From Diplonema japonicum (Eukaryota > Euglenozoa > Diplonemea > Diplonemida > Diplonemidae): 64,000 bases of DNA. The notes under the pieces are model-generated. The model worked only from the letters and a program-made list of their open reading frames with translations, did not search any database and was not told where the DNA came from. Location of the stretch: assembly GCA_964019335.1 (NCBI GenBank), contig OZ025681.1, positions 62,001 through 126,000 on the forward strand, written 5' to 3'. Position 1 is the first letter of the stretch, and each line of letters begins with the position of its first letter. Shown here in pieces: positions 10,882 through 22,274 of this stretch. Made by a program: the position numbers and the translations under genes.

Positions 10882-11300
10882 CTTGTAAACTGGTAGAGAA
10901 GGTGTTTAAGTAATGTTTAACTATATTAAAAGAGGAAGAGGGAGAGAGAGGCAAGCGAAAGAGAGAGGGAAGGCATTAATAGTAACATCCTCGGGGAAGA
11001 AAAGTAGTAGTGCCCCACTTGTTGGCGAGAAAAGAAAACGTTCTCTGTTCACTGCTCAGCATCACGCTAGAAGTGGAGTGGTTAATAAGGTCCTCCAAAA
11101 AGAAATCCTCAAGGCTAATTTGAAGGTAACTTCCAAAAATGCCAATGCTGCATGTATACATGATTCTTGTTTCTCGTTGACAGAAGGGCTTTGAGGCTTG
11201 CTCCTTTCAATACGTAGATAACCACTTTTGTGCCACTGTGCCGCCTTCAAGGAGTGGGTCGATTTTCTCCCTTGGATTTTAAAAATAAAAAGAATATCTT

Positions 11301-11438
11301 TATGACTATATGTCTTGGTCGCACGAGCAAAAAAAGGTTTAAAAAAGCTGCGAAAAGCCTTTGCTCGGAAAGAGTTGCATATAGTTATTTGAAATCAGTC
11401 GTTGAAAGATATAAATAACTGTAACAAATACAAAATGG
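11301..11438. repeat. Dispersed repeat, copy 1 (partner at 43080-43226)
   Basis: It shares with 43080-43226 the ordered blocks TATGACTAT, TCGCACGAGCAAAAAAA, AAAAAGCTGCGAAA, TTTGCTCGG, GTTGCATATAGTTAT and TGTAACAAA. The repeat is about 140 bases, non-coding and of unknown nature. Confidence 0.75.
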
Positions 11439-11483
11439 TCCAGCAGGGATTTGCGGAAGAAAAAGAAGAAAAGCAGAAATACA

Positions 11484-11560
11484 TATGAGTTAAAGGGAGT
11501 CTTTGTGAGACGCCCCCTTGTTCTCATCCTCTACCTGCACCTGTCCCCTTTCAGCAGCGA
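11484..11560 (-). mobile_element. Short retroelement 3'-end fragment
   Basis: It matches 44050-44125 closely: GAGTTAAAGGGAGTCTTTG, then GAGACGCCCCCTTGTTCTC, a CTACCTGCACCT segment and TTTCAGCAGCG. This is the terminal piece (non-coding end plus the last few codons) of the longer coding fragments at 44043-44304. It is heavily 5'-truncated, as non-LTR retrotransposon copies typically are. Confidence 0.6.
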
Positions 11561-11637
11561 AATATTACAAAAAAAAAAGATGGATAGAAATCCATCCAGC
11601 GTGAGCTTTTCTTTTCACTCAGTGATCACTACCTCGG

Positions 11638-14600
11638 TCAGTCACCGGCTGTGCCTTCAGACTGCATCGCTCCGGGATGGGGTGCCTGGGGACTAGGGGA
11701 TTCAGAAGGCTGCTCTGTGCTGTCCTCCTGCCTGTTATTGCCTTTGCTGCTTTTGCTGTCGCGCTCTTTGTTGTCGTCGATGTTGCTATCGATGCGTTGC
11801 TCTCCTGGGCAGTACTTCCTCTTTAGTTCACAGATGGCTCTAATCAAGTACTCAGGCATCTCACTTTGGGCCAACCACATTGCCTCAATGCTCATCACTG
11901 TCTTTTTGTTCACATCTTTGGTGAATTCGGGAGACAGCCCAGCCAACATAGCTACTAATGAGTTGGTCTCTGTGGCATTGCGAGCCAGTGCATACATCCA
12001 CTCCTCGTTGGCAGACTCCATTAGGTCACCAGCACGGAAGATGACCTGATCATTTCCCGTTCTCCTGTGCTCTGAGCTGAACACAGCCACAGGCAAAATG
12101 TCAATGAAGCCGCTCACCACCAGGGCCACCGGGTTCTCGATTAGTACACACGCCTGGAGGTCGTACCCCCTCTCCGACAGGTACCTCGCAGTCCGCATCA
12201 CCTTCCCAAGCGCCGTGAACGCCTTCAACGCAAGCGACCCACACGATGCTACGGTAGCCTTCCCCGTCGCAACCCCAATCCCGATGCCTTCGCCTTCTTT
12301 AAATTCGTCATCAAGCCTGTCACGCACCAATATCGCGCACTGGCATGCTTTCATGATGTTCCCAACCAAGTTCGTCGTAATATTCAGCCCGATGATGCTC
12401 TGGTCGCCAGACGTGCTGAGAAGAGCTCCCCTCCCACCACTGCTAGTCACCGTGCTCACCGCATCCAAAACTGCGGTCACACCAGCCACAGAGTCACCAG
12501 GGTACCAGATAGACACAAGGCTGACGTTCTTCACCGTCGCCTGCATCTTCATCTGATTCACTGGTGCTGATGCAAGTTGCTCGCTCGATGACTTATCCGC
12601 GTGTGACGACAAGGACTGCGTGCGTGTGTGTGCGTGCGAAGTCTTCGAAACACATATCGACATTTCATCAGCTGAAGATTCAGAAGACTCTTCCTTCTGG
12701 AAGAGGGAGGCGGGCATGTAGGCCTTGTACTCGTTGAGGATGTCGCACATAGCATAGAAGCCAGAGAGCAGGGCGGAGACCTCCAGAAGAATGCTGTCCC
12801 TCTTCACCACCTTGTCCATTTCCATGTTCTCCACATGCTTCATGTCCCGCACAAGGCTGATGAAGGGCTGGGTGATCACAACAGCACATGCAAGAAGGAC
12901 CACAATTCCAACAGCTGCAAGCATCACAGACAGGTCGATCGCCTCCTCATATGCATCCTCCGCATTCCCCATGATCACAACGTGTGGTGTGATGTACACC
13001 AGTAGCCAGTCAATGCTGCTCGGGTTGAAAGTAGGCTTATTGATATTTAGCATTGAGGCATACACCTTCTCACCAGAGGAGTACAGGTACGACCTCTCAG
13101 GGTCAATGAGTGATGTGTTCCAGTTCTCGATGCTCGCAAGGGCACCAGAGACCCACGGGTGTGCCACAGTTTCACCAGCTTCAGCCACAACCCCAGGTCC
13201 CATCACCTCCACTCCCACAGGCTGCTGTTGCTCATCGTTGGCGAGAAGTACCTCCCTCGTCCTTCTGTCGATGAGCACGATCAGTGACCTCGCAGGTACC
13301 CGCATGCGTGCAATGTCCTGTTTGATGACCCCCAGGATGCGCTGCAGGAGGAACGAGTGTGTCACGCTGCTTCTTGTCACAAGGCTCTCGATCGTGCCGT
13401 GTACTGAGATCTCCATTGCCAACATGCTCTGCTGCCTGAGCCGCTCCGAGAGGTCCTCGCTGATGTCGCGGATCGCAGTGTCGTTCCTGGTCACCACCAC
13501 ACCGAGCACCACGGCGAAGGAGGTGAGTGCCACAACCCCAAGCATCACGGAGACAGGAACCTTTAACGAACTGTTCTGCTTGCGGAGACTCTGCGCATTC
13601 CTCACAATCATGAAGATGATGCCAGCAAGAATCCCAGCAGAGAAGAGAGAGAGGCACACCATCGCCACCCTCGTGTCCGTCCACTCCTCACGGGAGTAGT
13701 CGATGCCAGAGATGTCAACGTCGCCAACCAGCTGGACGAGCTCCTTCTCCATCAGGGACACAGCCTCCTCGGCGGTACCATCTGTCGAAAGAAAAAAGTC
13801 ACTGACATGCTTGAAGACGATGTTGATGCAGTCCCCGTACAGTGCCTTGCACCCAGCACTTGGGCGGTGCACCAGCCTGTCCCAGAACTCTGGGTAGGCC
13901 TGCATCGACTTTGCCAGCAGCGGGTTCGCGGTCGTCATATTAGCCCAAAAGTGAGGCCTCTGCATCACATCCTGCCGGATGGGCTCCCGTCCAGAGTAGT
14001 CGAAGTACGAGAAGTGCTCAGACAAGTCGTTCACAAGGTCCATGGCTGCCTCCTTCAAAGGGGAGTGCTTGTTGACGCCGATGCTCCAGTCCCCAGAGCA
14101 GCCTGCCCCGTACTTCCCGGGGACGGGTGCCATTTGGATGTTCCAGTTATTCTCAACACCTTTCGTTCCCAAGCTGACACTGCTCGAAACCCAGTAGAAC
14201 AGGACACCAGCCCTCCCCTTTTTGAATTCGTTCTGTGCAACCGAGCCCTTCTGCCCCCAGAGGCTCGTTGAACCGATGGTACCGACCCAGCGCTTCCACA
14301 TCGCAATGGTGCGTGCCGCCGCAGGGTTGTTGATCGTCACCTTGCCGTCCGGTTCCACCACGTTCCCAGCACCCTCGAAGCCAGACATGAGCGTCACGAG
14401 CGAGTAGATGATCTCGTTCTGCGAGTTCGAGTCGGTCGGGAGCACCACACCGTTGAAGTCGGTGTTCCCATCAGCACGCTCCTTCTCCACGAGGGTCGTC
14501 AGGGTCGTCTCGAACTCCTCCCAGGTCGCAGGCCAGGTGAGGTTGTGCTTGTCGAAGAGGTCCTTGCGGTAGTAGGCCACCATCTGGTTGGTCTGCCTCG

Positions 14601-15012
14601 TGAGGGTGTAGAGCTTCCCGTTCGGGGAGACATGGATCCGCCACTTCTTCCTGATGAGGTTGGGGTCCACGTCCAGTTCCACCAGGTCGCGCTGGAGGGT
14701 GGTGACCCAAGGGGTGTCCAGGCTCATCACCTCGTAACCTGTCTCCTTGTTGTACAACATGTTCTGCAGGAAGGTGAAGTCGTCGTCCGTGTTGTCGTAG
14801 CCGAAGAGGTTCTGGATGTTGATGGAGGCCATCTCCGTGTCGGGGTGCTTCACAGTGAAGTTGGCCGTCACATCGCACCTGTCATTTCGCAGGATCTCCA
14901 TGATCACGTTGTGCACGTTCAGCGGCCCCTTGCTGCCTGTGGGTCTCGGGCAGTTGTAAGCACTCGTATCATGGTGAAGCATAATGCAAATAGCGAGCAA
15001 CAAGGCTCTCAT
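11638..15012 (-). CDS. Receptor 3: SBP-CACHE-HAMP-cyclase-like receptor with extended C-terminal tail
   Basis: 1,124 aa from the ATG at 15012, which gives the signal peptide MRALLLAICIMLHHDTSA. An in-frame ATG 81 bases upstream would add a poorly conserved leader. Subfamily A. The SBP, paired-helix and CACHE regions are almost identical, in DNA as well as protein, to receptor 4 down to about residue 700. The cytosolic linker (His/Thr/Ser-rich, including SHAHTRTQSLSSHADK) and the cyclase-like C-terminus then differ. It has about 60 residues beyond the usual family end: a hydrophilic tail rich in Asp, Lys, Ser, Gln and Pro, finishing SEGTAGD. In the cyclase-like domain RYLSERGYDL follows the motif KVMRTA, so the Asn normally used in catalysis is absent. 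Confidence 0.83.
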   Translation of the reverse strand: MRALLLAICIMLHHDTSAYNCPRPTGSKGPLNVHNVIMEILRNDRCDVTANFTVKHPDTEMASINIQNLFGYDNTDDDFTFLQNMLYNKETGYEVMSLDTPWVTTLQRDLVELDVDPNLIRKKWRIHVSPNGKLYTLTRQTNQMVAYYRKDLFDKHNLTWPATWEEFETTLTTLVEKERADGNTDFNGVVLPTDSNSQNEIIYSLVTLMSGFEGAGNVVEPDGKVTINNPAAARTIAMWKRWVGTIGSTSLWGQKGSVAQNEFKKGRAGVLFYWVSSSVSLGTKGVENNWNIQMAPVPGKYGAGCSGDWSIGVNKHSPLKEAAMDLVNDLSEHFSYFDYSGREPIRQDVMQRPHFWANMTTANPLLAKSMQAYPEFWDRLVHRPSAGCKALYGDCINIVFKHVSDFFLSTDGTAEEAVSLMEKELVQLVGDVDISGIDYSREEWTDTRVAMVCLSLFSAGILAGIIFMIVRNAQSLRKQNSSLKVPVSVMLGVVALTSFAVVLGVVVTRNDTAIRDISEDLSERLRQQSMLAMEISVHGTIESLVTRSSVTHSFLLQRILGVIKQDIARMRVPARSLIVLIDRRTREVLLANDEQQQPVGVEVMGPGVVAEAGETVAHPWVSGALASIENWNTSLIDPERSYLYSSGEKVYASMLNINKPTFNPSSIDWLLVYITPHVVIMGNAEDAYEEAIDLSVMLAAVGIVVLLACAVVITQPFISLVRDMKHVENMEMDKVVKRDSILLEVSALLSGFYAMCDILNEYKAYMPASLFQKEESSESSADEMSICVSKTSHAHTRTQSLSSHADKSSSEQLASAPVNQMKMQATVKNVSLVSIWYPGDSVAGVTAVLDAVSTVTSSGGRGALLSTSGDQSIIGLNITTNLVGNIMKACQCAILVRDRLDDEFKEGEGIGIGVATGKATVASCGSLALKAFTALGKVMRTARYLSERGYDLQACVLIENPVALVVSGFIDILPVAVFSSEHRRTGNDQVIFRAGDLMESANEEWMYALARNATETNSLVAMLAGLSPEFTKDVNKKTVMSIEAMWLAQSEMPEYLIRAICELKRKYCPGEQRIDSNIDDNKERDSKSSKGNNRQEDSTEQPSESPSPQAPHPGAMQSEGTAGD

Positions 15013-16233
15013 CTTGTTACAATTTGGAGTAACTGAAAGAAACTGAAACAAAAAAGAAATCAGGAAAGAATATGGAGTAAAGTGTGGGGGCATAAAAACG
15101 GGGGGTGGGGGGGGGAGAGGAAATACGGCATAATGGGAGGACCGTTAAAAGAAATATTCTTTTTAAAAAAGAAAAAGAGTCGGTTTCTTAGCATTTGTTT
15201 GTTGTTTGTGCACACGGTACAAGTCCTGAGATGAGTACTGCTTGCTGCCACTACTCTTTTTTTCTTGTTCTTTGTTGCTACAAGAAAGTGAGCAGCACTT
15301 GTTAAATTCAAAAAAAAAAAAAAAAAAAAACGAAAAGAGGAGATAAAGAGGAACTGGCCGTTGCTTGTTCGTGCCGGGGTATGCACGCTGCAATCATTCC
15401 CTTTTTTTTGTCTTGGAAAAAAAAAAAAAGAAAGAAAACCTTTACGGGATATCACTGGCCATTTCTCTTTTCTTTTTCTCTTTTTGGAAGGTACTAGTTT
15501 GCTTGCGTGACAGACTGTCATCTGGACTTGTTTGCTCGGAATTCTACTTGTTTCTCCTTAAAACGAACAGGAAAAGGCTATCCTTGTAGCCTTTCTTGTA
15601 GCATGTCCATAAGCATGTTTTCACAGATTCCGTTGCTTGTGACTCCTGATGATTTGGGAACGAAGTGGTAAGAGATCCACTTGGGAGGGAAAAAAAAAGG
15701 GAGGACCAAAAAAAAAAAAAAAAAAAAAAGAATTCCTATGATACGGGGAGGGTTAACCATCTGGCTCCAGATGTACAGTTAGGGAGAGAGAGAGAGAGGG
15801 CCCGCAGACCACCCAGCAAGGGGACAGGCATGCAAGAAAAAGGGTGGGTAAAGATGATGACTTTTGAAATACAAAAAAAGAAAAAAAAAAGGCTGTCCTG
15901 ACACAGTTTCTTTTTCTTTTTGCCAAAATATATTTACCCCCCTGCCCAAGGGGAGGGGAAAAAAAAAATAACTTTCAAAACTATATGTACGGTCTACAGG
16001 TTAAAGGTAAATAACCAGCTTTTCTCTTTTGAGTGTAGAAAATGATACTTTTGAACTTGAACTCCCGCGTGAGGCAAAGAAGCGCGAGAAGCAGAAGAAA
16101 GAAGAAAGAGAAAAAAAAAAGCCATTGCTACAGTTTGTAAAACCTTAAGAATAATTCTTTGCTCGGCACAAGGCCACAAGGAGTACAAGTCATAGTTATC
16201 ATTTCGTACCTCAAAACTGTGAAACTGTGGTGG

Positions 16234-16266
<33 letters not shown>

Positions 16267-19055
16267 AGGTGCAAAGAACTAGAAAAGTGCTTTCTTCTTG
16301 TTTTTTCTTTGTTTTTCTTTCGTAGATGTGTGTACGACTCTCACAAAAACCACAAAAAATTAGAGGATTTGAAAAAAAAAAAAAAAAAAAAAAAGCGGCG
16401 GGGTGCGAGAGGGAGGGAGGTGGGGGAGGGAGGAAATTATCCTTCTTTTTTTTTTGCATTCTTTTTTTTCTTTTGTTCGTTTTTCTTTCTAATACTCGCA
16501 CGAAGTGAGGCTCTGCTCACTGTTTACTAGGCAACGAATGAACCTCTTTCAGTTTCTTCCTCTTTTGAAAACAACTCGCGATACTTTATCTGGTCCCCCC
16601 CCCCCCCCCCCCCCCCGAGTCTGTTTCAGTTAAGCTAAGTTAAAAGAAAAGTCTTTTCTGAGTGGCCTTTTGTTGTTGGTGGCAACCCGAAAAGTAGACG
16701 AGGTACCAAAGAAGTTCCCCCACCCCACCCGGCTCGGGAAAAAAAAAAAAAAAAAAAAAACGGGAAGTTTGCGCAAGAAAATAAGAAAGAATTCTGTGAG
16801 GACAGAGGGGTTGTGAGAATTCTCGAAGCTTAGAGCATGGGGGGGGGGGGGGGGGGGGGGAGAGGATTTTCTATCTTCCAAAGCATCGTCCCCTCCCTCA
16901 AAATTCTCTTCTATTTTCTTTTTAAAGTCCTGCTGCCACTAGAGACGAATCTTAAAGAGGGTGCACCTTTAGTGGTTTCGTGAACAGGACACATATGAGG
17001 GGTATTTAATTTTTCTTTCTAGTTCTTCTTTTTCTTTTTTCTTGTTTGCATATTAGGCCCCCCTTTTTCTTCTTTTAAAAAAAGAAACTAACTTCTTCTT
17101 CTTCTTACGAAAATAGAGAGGTGGGGGGTAGCTTCCTTTTGTATTCTTTATGCATTCTCTTATTTATTTCTTTCAACGTTTCTCATCTGCCTCGCCGCCT
17201 ATAGCAGTGAATAGCAAAACGAGAATAAATGAGATGAAATTAAAGACCCCCCCCCCCCCCCCTAGAAGAAAATATGGAAACGGAAACGAAAAGCGTTTCC
17301 CCTTCCTCGGTGATAACAAAAGTCGTTGTTTCTACGTGTCAGTTCATTTTTTTTTGAGCTTCTCGTTGAAGGCATCACGCACCAATAGGGGAGGGGGGGG
17401 GGAGGGGAGTTGAAACATAAGTGTGAATATAAGAGTCGGTAGGCAACCATTACTCTTTTTTTTTTAAGAATTCGACTGCCTTCTAAACGATCAAAATCGT
17501 TTTTTTTTTTCCCTTCTTTTTTTTCTCTTTTTTCTTTTTTTCTTCACGAGGATGTTTTGCGCTTTTTCGTGCTTTTCTTTTATCCCAAAGAGAAATATAA
17601 AAATCACCTTAGCAGTCCATCGCGAAGAGAAAAAAAAAAAAGAGAGAAAAAAAAAGAAACGGGGGATGTATAGGGAGGGACAGAACAAAATATAAAAAAA
17701 AAAAAAAAAAGAAATAATAAAAGGAAAACGCAGAACACTCAGAGCTGAAATGAGAAACCACTCCACTGCTTTTAAACTCCTGTACTGATGAAAATAAGGT
17801 GCAGGGTGCCAGACTCTCTTTTTTCGCTCTTCTTCTTTTTGGGCCTGAATAAAAGAAATATTATGATAAAAAGCAAATCAGAAATCCTTAATTTTGTTGT
17901 GAACCAACAAATGCTGACGGGTTCTCGCGAGAACCCAACATGTGATTGTGTCAATCCCATCAGTCGATCCACATGCTTAAGAAGTTCGCATAAAAAATGA
18001 AACAAAAGAAGAAGAAAAAAAAAAAACAAGAAAGGAATGCTGCAGAAAACAAAACAAAAAAAAAAAAAAAAAACCTAACGAAAAGAATATAAAAAAAAAA
18101 AGACGTTGGAATGGAAGTTTTTCTTTTTTTAAAAAAAAAAAAAGGAAAGAAGAAAAGTTCCAAATCCTTCGCCTTCTTATATTGCAGCACTCCATGGAGA
18201 GAGAGAAAAAAAGAAGAAGAAAAGAAAATGTGAGCTCGTCGACCTAGCATCACGATATGATCACTCTGCTTGTGAAAGGCCTTCCGTCTAGTGTGTACTA
18301 TACCCTGTTGACAGGACCGGTATGCTGCATTTGCAACATCCGGAAACCAACTTCTATTCTCACAAAAAAAAAAGGGGGGTTTTTTTACCTTGTGTGTGAG
18401 GGCTCGGGGGAAACGGAAGCACCTTCTTCTTCTCAGCATGGTTTTCTGCGTGCCATCTGGCATATTGGTCTTATTGCATTCACTAAAGGGGAAAAGCCTT
18501 TAAAACAAAGCCTGGCTAGTGGTACAGAATCGTGTAATCAAAAAAAAAAAAAAATAACGATCATTCCTACCAGCGTTACGGCATTGTAGATGGCTTTTGA
18601 CGGGTGGGGACAGGGACAGGACAGGGACATCTCCCATCTATTTTTCTTTTTTTGTTCATACCACACAAAACTTTCTGATGGCAAGAGTCAAAGAGATGTA
18701 ATAAATATAAAATATCGGTAAAAAAAGAAAAAAAAAGAAACAAAAGAAAAAAACCAAAACAAAGAAGAAAATAAAAAATATAAAAAAAAAAAAAAAAAAC
18801 TTGTACCACATCGAACCTGAAGATCATTTGTTTGAGGGGCAGGGCAGATATTTCTTTTTGTTTTTTTCTTTCGTTCTCATCCCTTTTCCTTTCCTTCTTT
18901 TTTCTTCTTCTTTTTGGCTAGATCCGTCATGAAAAATTAATCATCTCTGACGGATCATCAAATAAGAATATGCTTTTTTCTTTTTTTATTTCTCGTTTTT
19001 TTCTTTTTTAACCACGTAGAGAAGGAGTGGAGGGGGGAAAAAAAAGAAGAAAAAA
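15013..19055. other. Long low-complexity spacer between receptors 3 and 4
   Basis: I see no supported gene in these 4 kb. The sequence is dominated by A and T runs, including 31 A at 16234-16264, C runs of 22 (16595-16616) and 16 (17247-17262) and a 22-base G run (16839-16860). Two weak dispersed motifs occur: CACGGTACAAGTCCTGAGATGA near 15215, with a partner near 36236, and TTTGCTCGGCACAAG near 16160. A match to 24116-24148 is at 18247-18279. Confidence 0.7.
18247..18279. repeat. Short dispersed repeat (partner at 24116-24148)
   Basis: GCATCACGATATGATCA followed by CTGCTTGTGAAAGG recurs at 24116-24148 with few changes. It is non-coding and of unknown origin. Confidence 0.65.
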
Positions 19056-22000
19056 TCAGCAAAACCTGTTCCTCAAGTCTTGCAGTGCAGCAGACAAATA
19101 AGGCTTCGTGTTCGGCCCTTGGGACAACCAAGCAGCTTCGATGCTAGCGACTACCCTTGTGTTGCTACCCTTGCTCATGTATGAAAGCTCTGAGAGCAAT
19201 GTCAATACAGAGTTGATTTCAGTTGAACTGCGTGCCAGTGCATACATCCACTCCTCATTCGCCACGTCCACGTGTGCACCAGCACGGAAGATGACCTGAT
19301 CGTTCCCTGACCTCCTGTGCTCTGAGCTGAACACAGTGGTTGGAACAGCTTCCACAAAGCCGCTCACCACCTGCGCTACAGAGTTCTCGATTACCACTCC
19401 AGCGTCCAGCGAGCATGCTACATCGGACAGGTACCTCGCAGTCCGCATCACCTTCCCAAGCGCCGTGAACGCCTTCAACGCAAGCGACCCACACGATGCT
19501 ACGGTAGCCTTCCCCGTCGCAACCCCGAGACCAATGCCATGCCCCTCACCTAGGTCTATGCACAGCTTGTCACGCACCATCATCGCGCACTGGCATGCTT
19601 TCATGATGTTCCCAACCAAGTTCGTCGTGATGTTCAGCCCGATGATGCTCTGGTCGCCAGACGTGCTGAGAAGAGCTCCCCTCCCACCACCTTGTGTCAC
19701 CGTGCTCACCGCATCTAAAACTGCGGTCACACCAGCCACAGAGTCACCAGGGTACCAGATAGACACAAGGCTGACGTTCTTCACCGTCGCCTGCATCTTC
19801 ATCTGATTCACTGGTGCCGATACATGATAGTCGCCTGAGGAATTGCCTGTGCGCGAGGATTGTGGCTGCGAGTTCTTCGAGTTGGCTCTTGAGGCTCTTG
19901 AGGCCCTCGACTGCGCGTCGTCGTCCGGAGCATCCGATGAGTCGTCCTTCTGGAAGAGGGAGGCGGGCATGTAGGCCTTGTACTCGTTGAGGATGTCGCA
20001 CATAGCATAGAAGCCAGAGAGCAGGGCGGAGACCTCCAGAAGAATGCTGTCCCTCTTCACCACCTTGTCCATTTCCATGTTCTCCACATGCTTCATGTCC
20101 CGCACAAGGCTGATGAAGGGCTGGGTGATCACAACAGCACATGCAAGAAGGACCACAATTCCAACAGCTGCAAGCATCACAGACAGGTCGATCGCCTCCT
20201 CATATGCATCCTCCGCATCCCCCATGATCACAACGTGTGGTGTGATGTACACCAGTAGCCAGTCAATGCTGCTCGGGTTGAAAGTAGGCTTCTGTATATT
20301 CAGCATTGAGGCATACACCTTCTCACCAGAGGAGTACAGGTACGACCTCTCAGGGTCAATGAGTGATGTGTTCCAGTTCTCGATGCTCGCAAGGGCACCA
20401 GAGACCCACGGGTGTGCCACAGTTTCACCAGCTTCAGCCACAACCCCAGGTCCCATCACCTCCACTCCCACAGGCTGCTGTTGCTCATCGTTGGCGAGAA
20501 GTACCTCCCTCGTCCTTCTGTCGATGAGCACGATCAGTGACCTCGCAGGTACCCGCATGCGTGCAATGTCCTGTTTGATGACCCCCAGGATGCGCTGCAG
20601 GAGGAACGAGTGTGTCACGCTGCTTCTTGTCACAAGGCTCTCGATCGTGCCGTGTACTGAGATCTCCATTGCCAACATGCTCTGCTGCCTGAGCCGCTCC
20701 GAGAGGTCCTCGCTGATGTCGCGGATCGCAGTGTCGTTCCTGGTCACCACCACACCGAGCACCACGGCGAAGGAGGTGAGTGCCACAACCCCAAGCATCA
20801 CGGAGACAGGAACCTTTAACGAACTGTTCTGCTTGCGGAGACTCTGCGCATTCCTCACAATCATGAAGATGATGCCAGCAAGAATCCCAGCAGAGAAGAG
20901 AGAGAGGCACACCATCGCCACCCTCGTGTCCGTCCACTCCTCACGGGAGTAGTCGATGCCAGAGATGTCAACGTCGCCAACCAGCTGGACGAGCTCCTTC
21001 TCCATCAGGGACACAGCCTCCTCGGCGGTACCATCTGTCGAAAGAAAAAAGTCACTGACATGCTTGAAGACGATGTTGATGCAGTCCCCGTACAGTGCCT
21101 TGCACCCAGCACTTGGGCGGTGCACCAGCCTGTCCCAGAACTCTGGGTAGGCCTGCATCGACTTTGCCAGCAGCGGGTTCGCGGTCGTCATATTAGCCCA
21201 AAAGTGAGGCCTCTGCATCACATCCTGCCGGATGGGCTCCCGTCCAGAGTAGTCGAAGTACGAGAAGTGCTCAGACAAGTCGTTCACAAGGTCCATGGCT
21301 GCCTCCTTCAAAGGGGAGTGCTTGTTGACGCCGATGCTCCAGTCCCCAGAGCAGCCTGCCCCGTACTTCCCGGGGACGGGTGCCATTTGGATGTTCCAGT
21401 TATTCTCAACACCTTTCGTTCCCAAGCTGACACTGCTCGAAACCCAGTAGAACAGGACACCAGCCCTCCCCTTTTTGAATTCGTTCTGTGCAACCGAGCC
21501 CTTCTGCCCCCAGAGGCTCGTTGAACCGATGGTACCGACCCAGCGCTTCCACATCGCAATGGTGCGTGCCGCCGCAGGGTTGTTGATCGTCACCTTGCCG
21601 TCCGGTTCCACCACGTTCCCAGCACCCTCGAAGCCAGACATGAGCGTCACGAGCGAGTAGATGATCTCGTTCTGCGAGTTCGAGTCGGTCGGGAGCACCA
21701 CACCGTTGAAGTCGGTGTTCCCATCAGCACGCTCCTTCTCCACGAGGGTCGTCAGGGTCGTCTCGAACTCCTCCCAGGTCGCAGGCCAGGTGAGGTTGTG
21801 CTTGTCGAAGAGGTCCTTGCGGTAGTAGGCCACCATCTGGTTGGTCTGCCTCGTGAGGGTGTAGAGCTTCCCGTTCGGGGAGACATGGATCCGCCACTTC
21901 TTCCTGATGAGGTTGGGGTCCACGTCCAGTTCCACCAGGTCGCGCTGGAGGGTGGTGACCCAAGGGGTGTCCAGGCTCATCACCTCGTAACCTGTCTCCT

Positions 22001-22274
22001 TGTTGTACAACATGTTCTGCAGGAAGGTGAAGTCGTCGTCCGTGTTGTCGTAGCCGAAGAGGTTCTGGATGTTGATGGAGGCCATCTCCGTGTCGGGGTG
22101 CTTCACAGTGAAGTTGGCCGTCACATCGCACCTGTCATTTCGCAGGATCTCCATGATCACGTTGTGCACGTTCAGCGGCCCCTTGCTGCCTGTGGGTCTC
22201 GGGCAATCATATGCCAGAGCCGTTGTGGACAGCAGAAGAACGAGACAGGAAACAGCGTGTTGCTGCATTTGCAT
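19056..22274 (-). CDS. Receptor 4: SBP-CACHE-HAMP-cyclase-like membrane receptor
   Basis: 1,072 aa from the ATG at 22274 (signal peptide MQMQQHAVSCLVLLLSTTALA). A longer in-frame start at 22355 would place a charged leader before the signal peptide and is less likely. Subfamily A. The segment from just after the signal peptide to the third membrane helix is almost base-for-base identical to receptor 3; beyond it the sequences part. Its linker is Arg/Ala/Ser/Asn-rich (SRASRASRANSKNSQ). Its cyclase-like domain has a unique insert-side loop (VRDKLCIDLGEGHG), GIGLGVATGK, and RYLSDVACSLDAG in place of the family RYLSERGY type. It ends LQDLRNRFC. The abrupt switch from identity to divergence suggests gene conversion of the ectodomain or exchange of the output module. 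Confidence 0.85.
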   Translation of the reverse strand: MQMQQHAVSCLVLLLSTTALAYDCPRPTGSKGPLNVHNVIMEILRNDRCDVTANFTVKHPDTEMASINIQNLFGYDNTDDDFTFLQNMLYNKETGYEVMSLDTPWVTTLQRDLVELDVDPNLIRKKWRIHVSPNGKLYTLTRQTNQMVAYYRKDLFDKHNLTWPATWEEFETTLTTLVEKERADGNTDFNGVVLPTDSNSQNEIIYSLVTLMSGFEGAGNVVEPDGKVTINNPAAARTIAMWKRWVGTIGSTSLWGQKGSVAQNEFKKGRAGVLFYWVSSSVSLGTKGVENNWNIQMAPVPGKYGAGCSGDWSIGVNKHSPLKEAAMDLVNDLSEHFSYFDYSGREPIRQDVMQRPHFWANMTTANPLLAKSMQAYPEFWDRLVHRPSAGCKALYGDCINIVFKHVSDFFLSTDGTAEEAVSLMEKELVQLVGDVDISGIDYSREEWTDTRVAMVCLSLFSAGILAGIIFMIVRNAQSLRKQNSSLKVPVSVMLGVVALTSFAVVLGVVVTRNDTAIRDISEDLSERLRQQSMLAMEISVHGTIESLVTRSSVTHSFLLQRILGVIKQDIARMRVPARSLIVLIDRRTREVLLANDEQQQPVGVEVMGPGVVAEAGETVAHPWVSGALASIENWNTSLIDPERSYLYSSGEKVYASMLNIQKPTFNPSSIDWLLVYITPHVVIMGDAEDAYEEAIDLSVMLAAVGIVVLLACAVVITQPFISLVRDMKHVENMEMDKVVKRDSILLEVSALLSGFYAMCDILNEYKAYMPASLFQKDDSSDAPDDDAQSRASRASRANSKNSQPQSSRTGNSSGDYHVSAPVNQMKMQATVKNVSLVSIWYPGDSVAGVTAVLDAVSTVTQGGGRGALLSTSGDQSIIGLNITTNLVGNIMKACQCAMMVRDKLCIDLGEGHGIGLGVATGKATVASCGSLALKAFTALGKVMRTARYLSDVACSLDAGVVIENSVAQVVSGFVEAVPTTVFSSEHRRSGNDQVIFRAGAHVDVANEEWMYALARSSTEINSVLTLLSELSYMSKGSNTRVVASIEAAWLSQGPNTKPYLSAALQDLRNRFC

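Larger units (their letters stand above)
10882..11637. other. Spacer between receptors 2 and 3
   Basis: No gene seen. It contains a dispersed repeat (11301-11438) and a short retroelement-end fragment (11484-11560). The sequence just before receptor 2 reads, on the minus strand, as a pyrimidine-containing stretch ending CTCTACCAG about 10 bases before the ATG, a possible splice acceptor. Confidence 0.6.
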
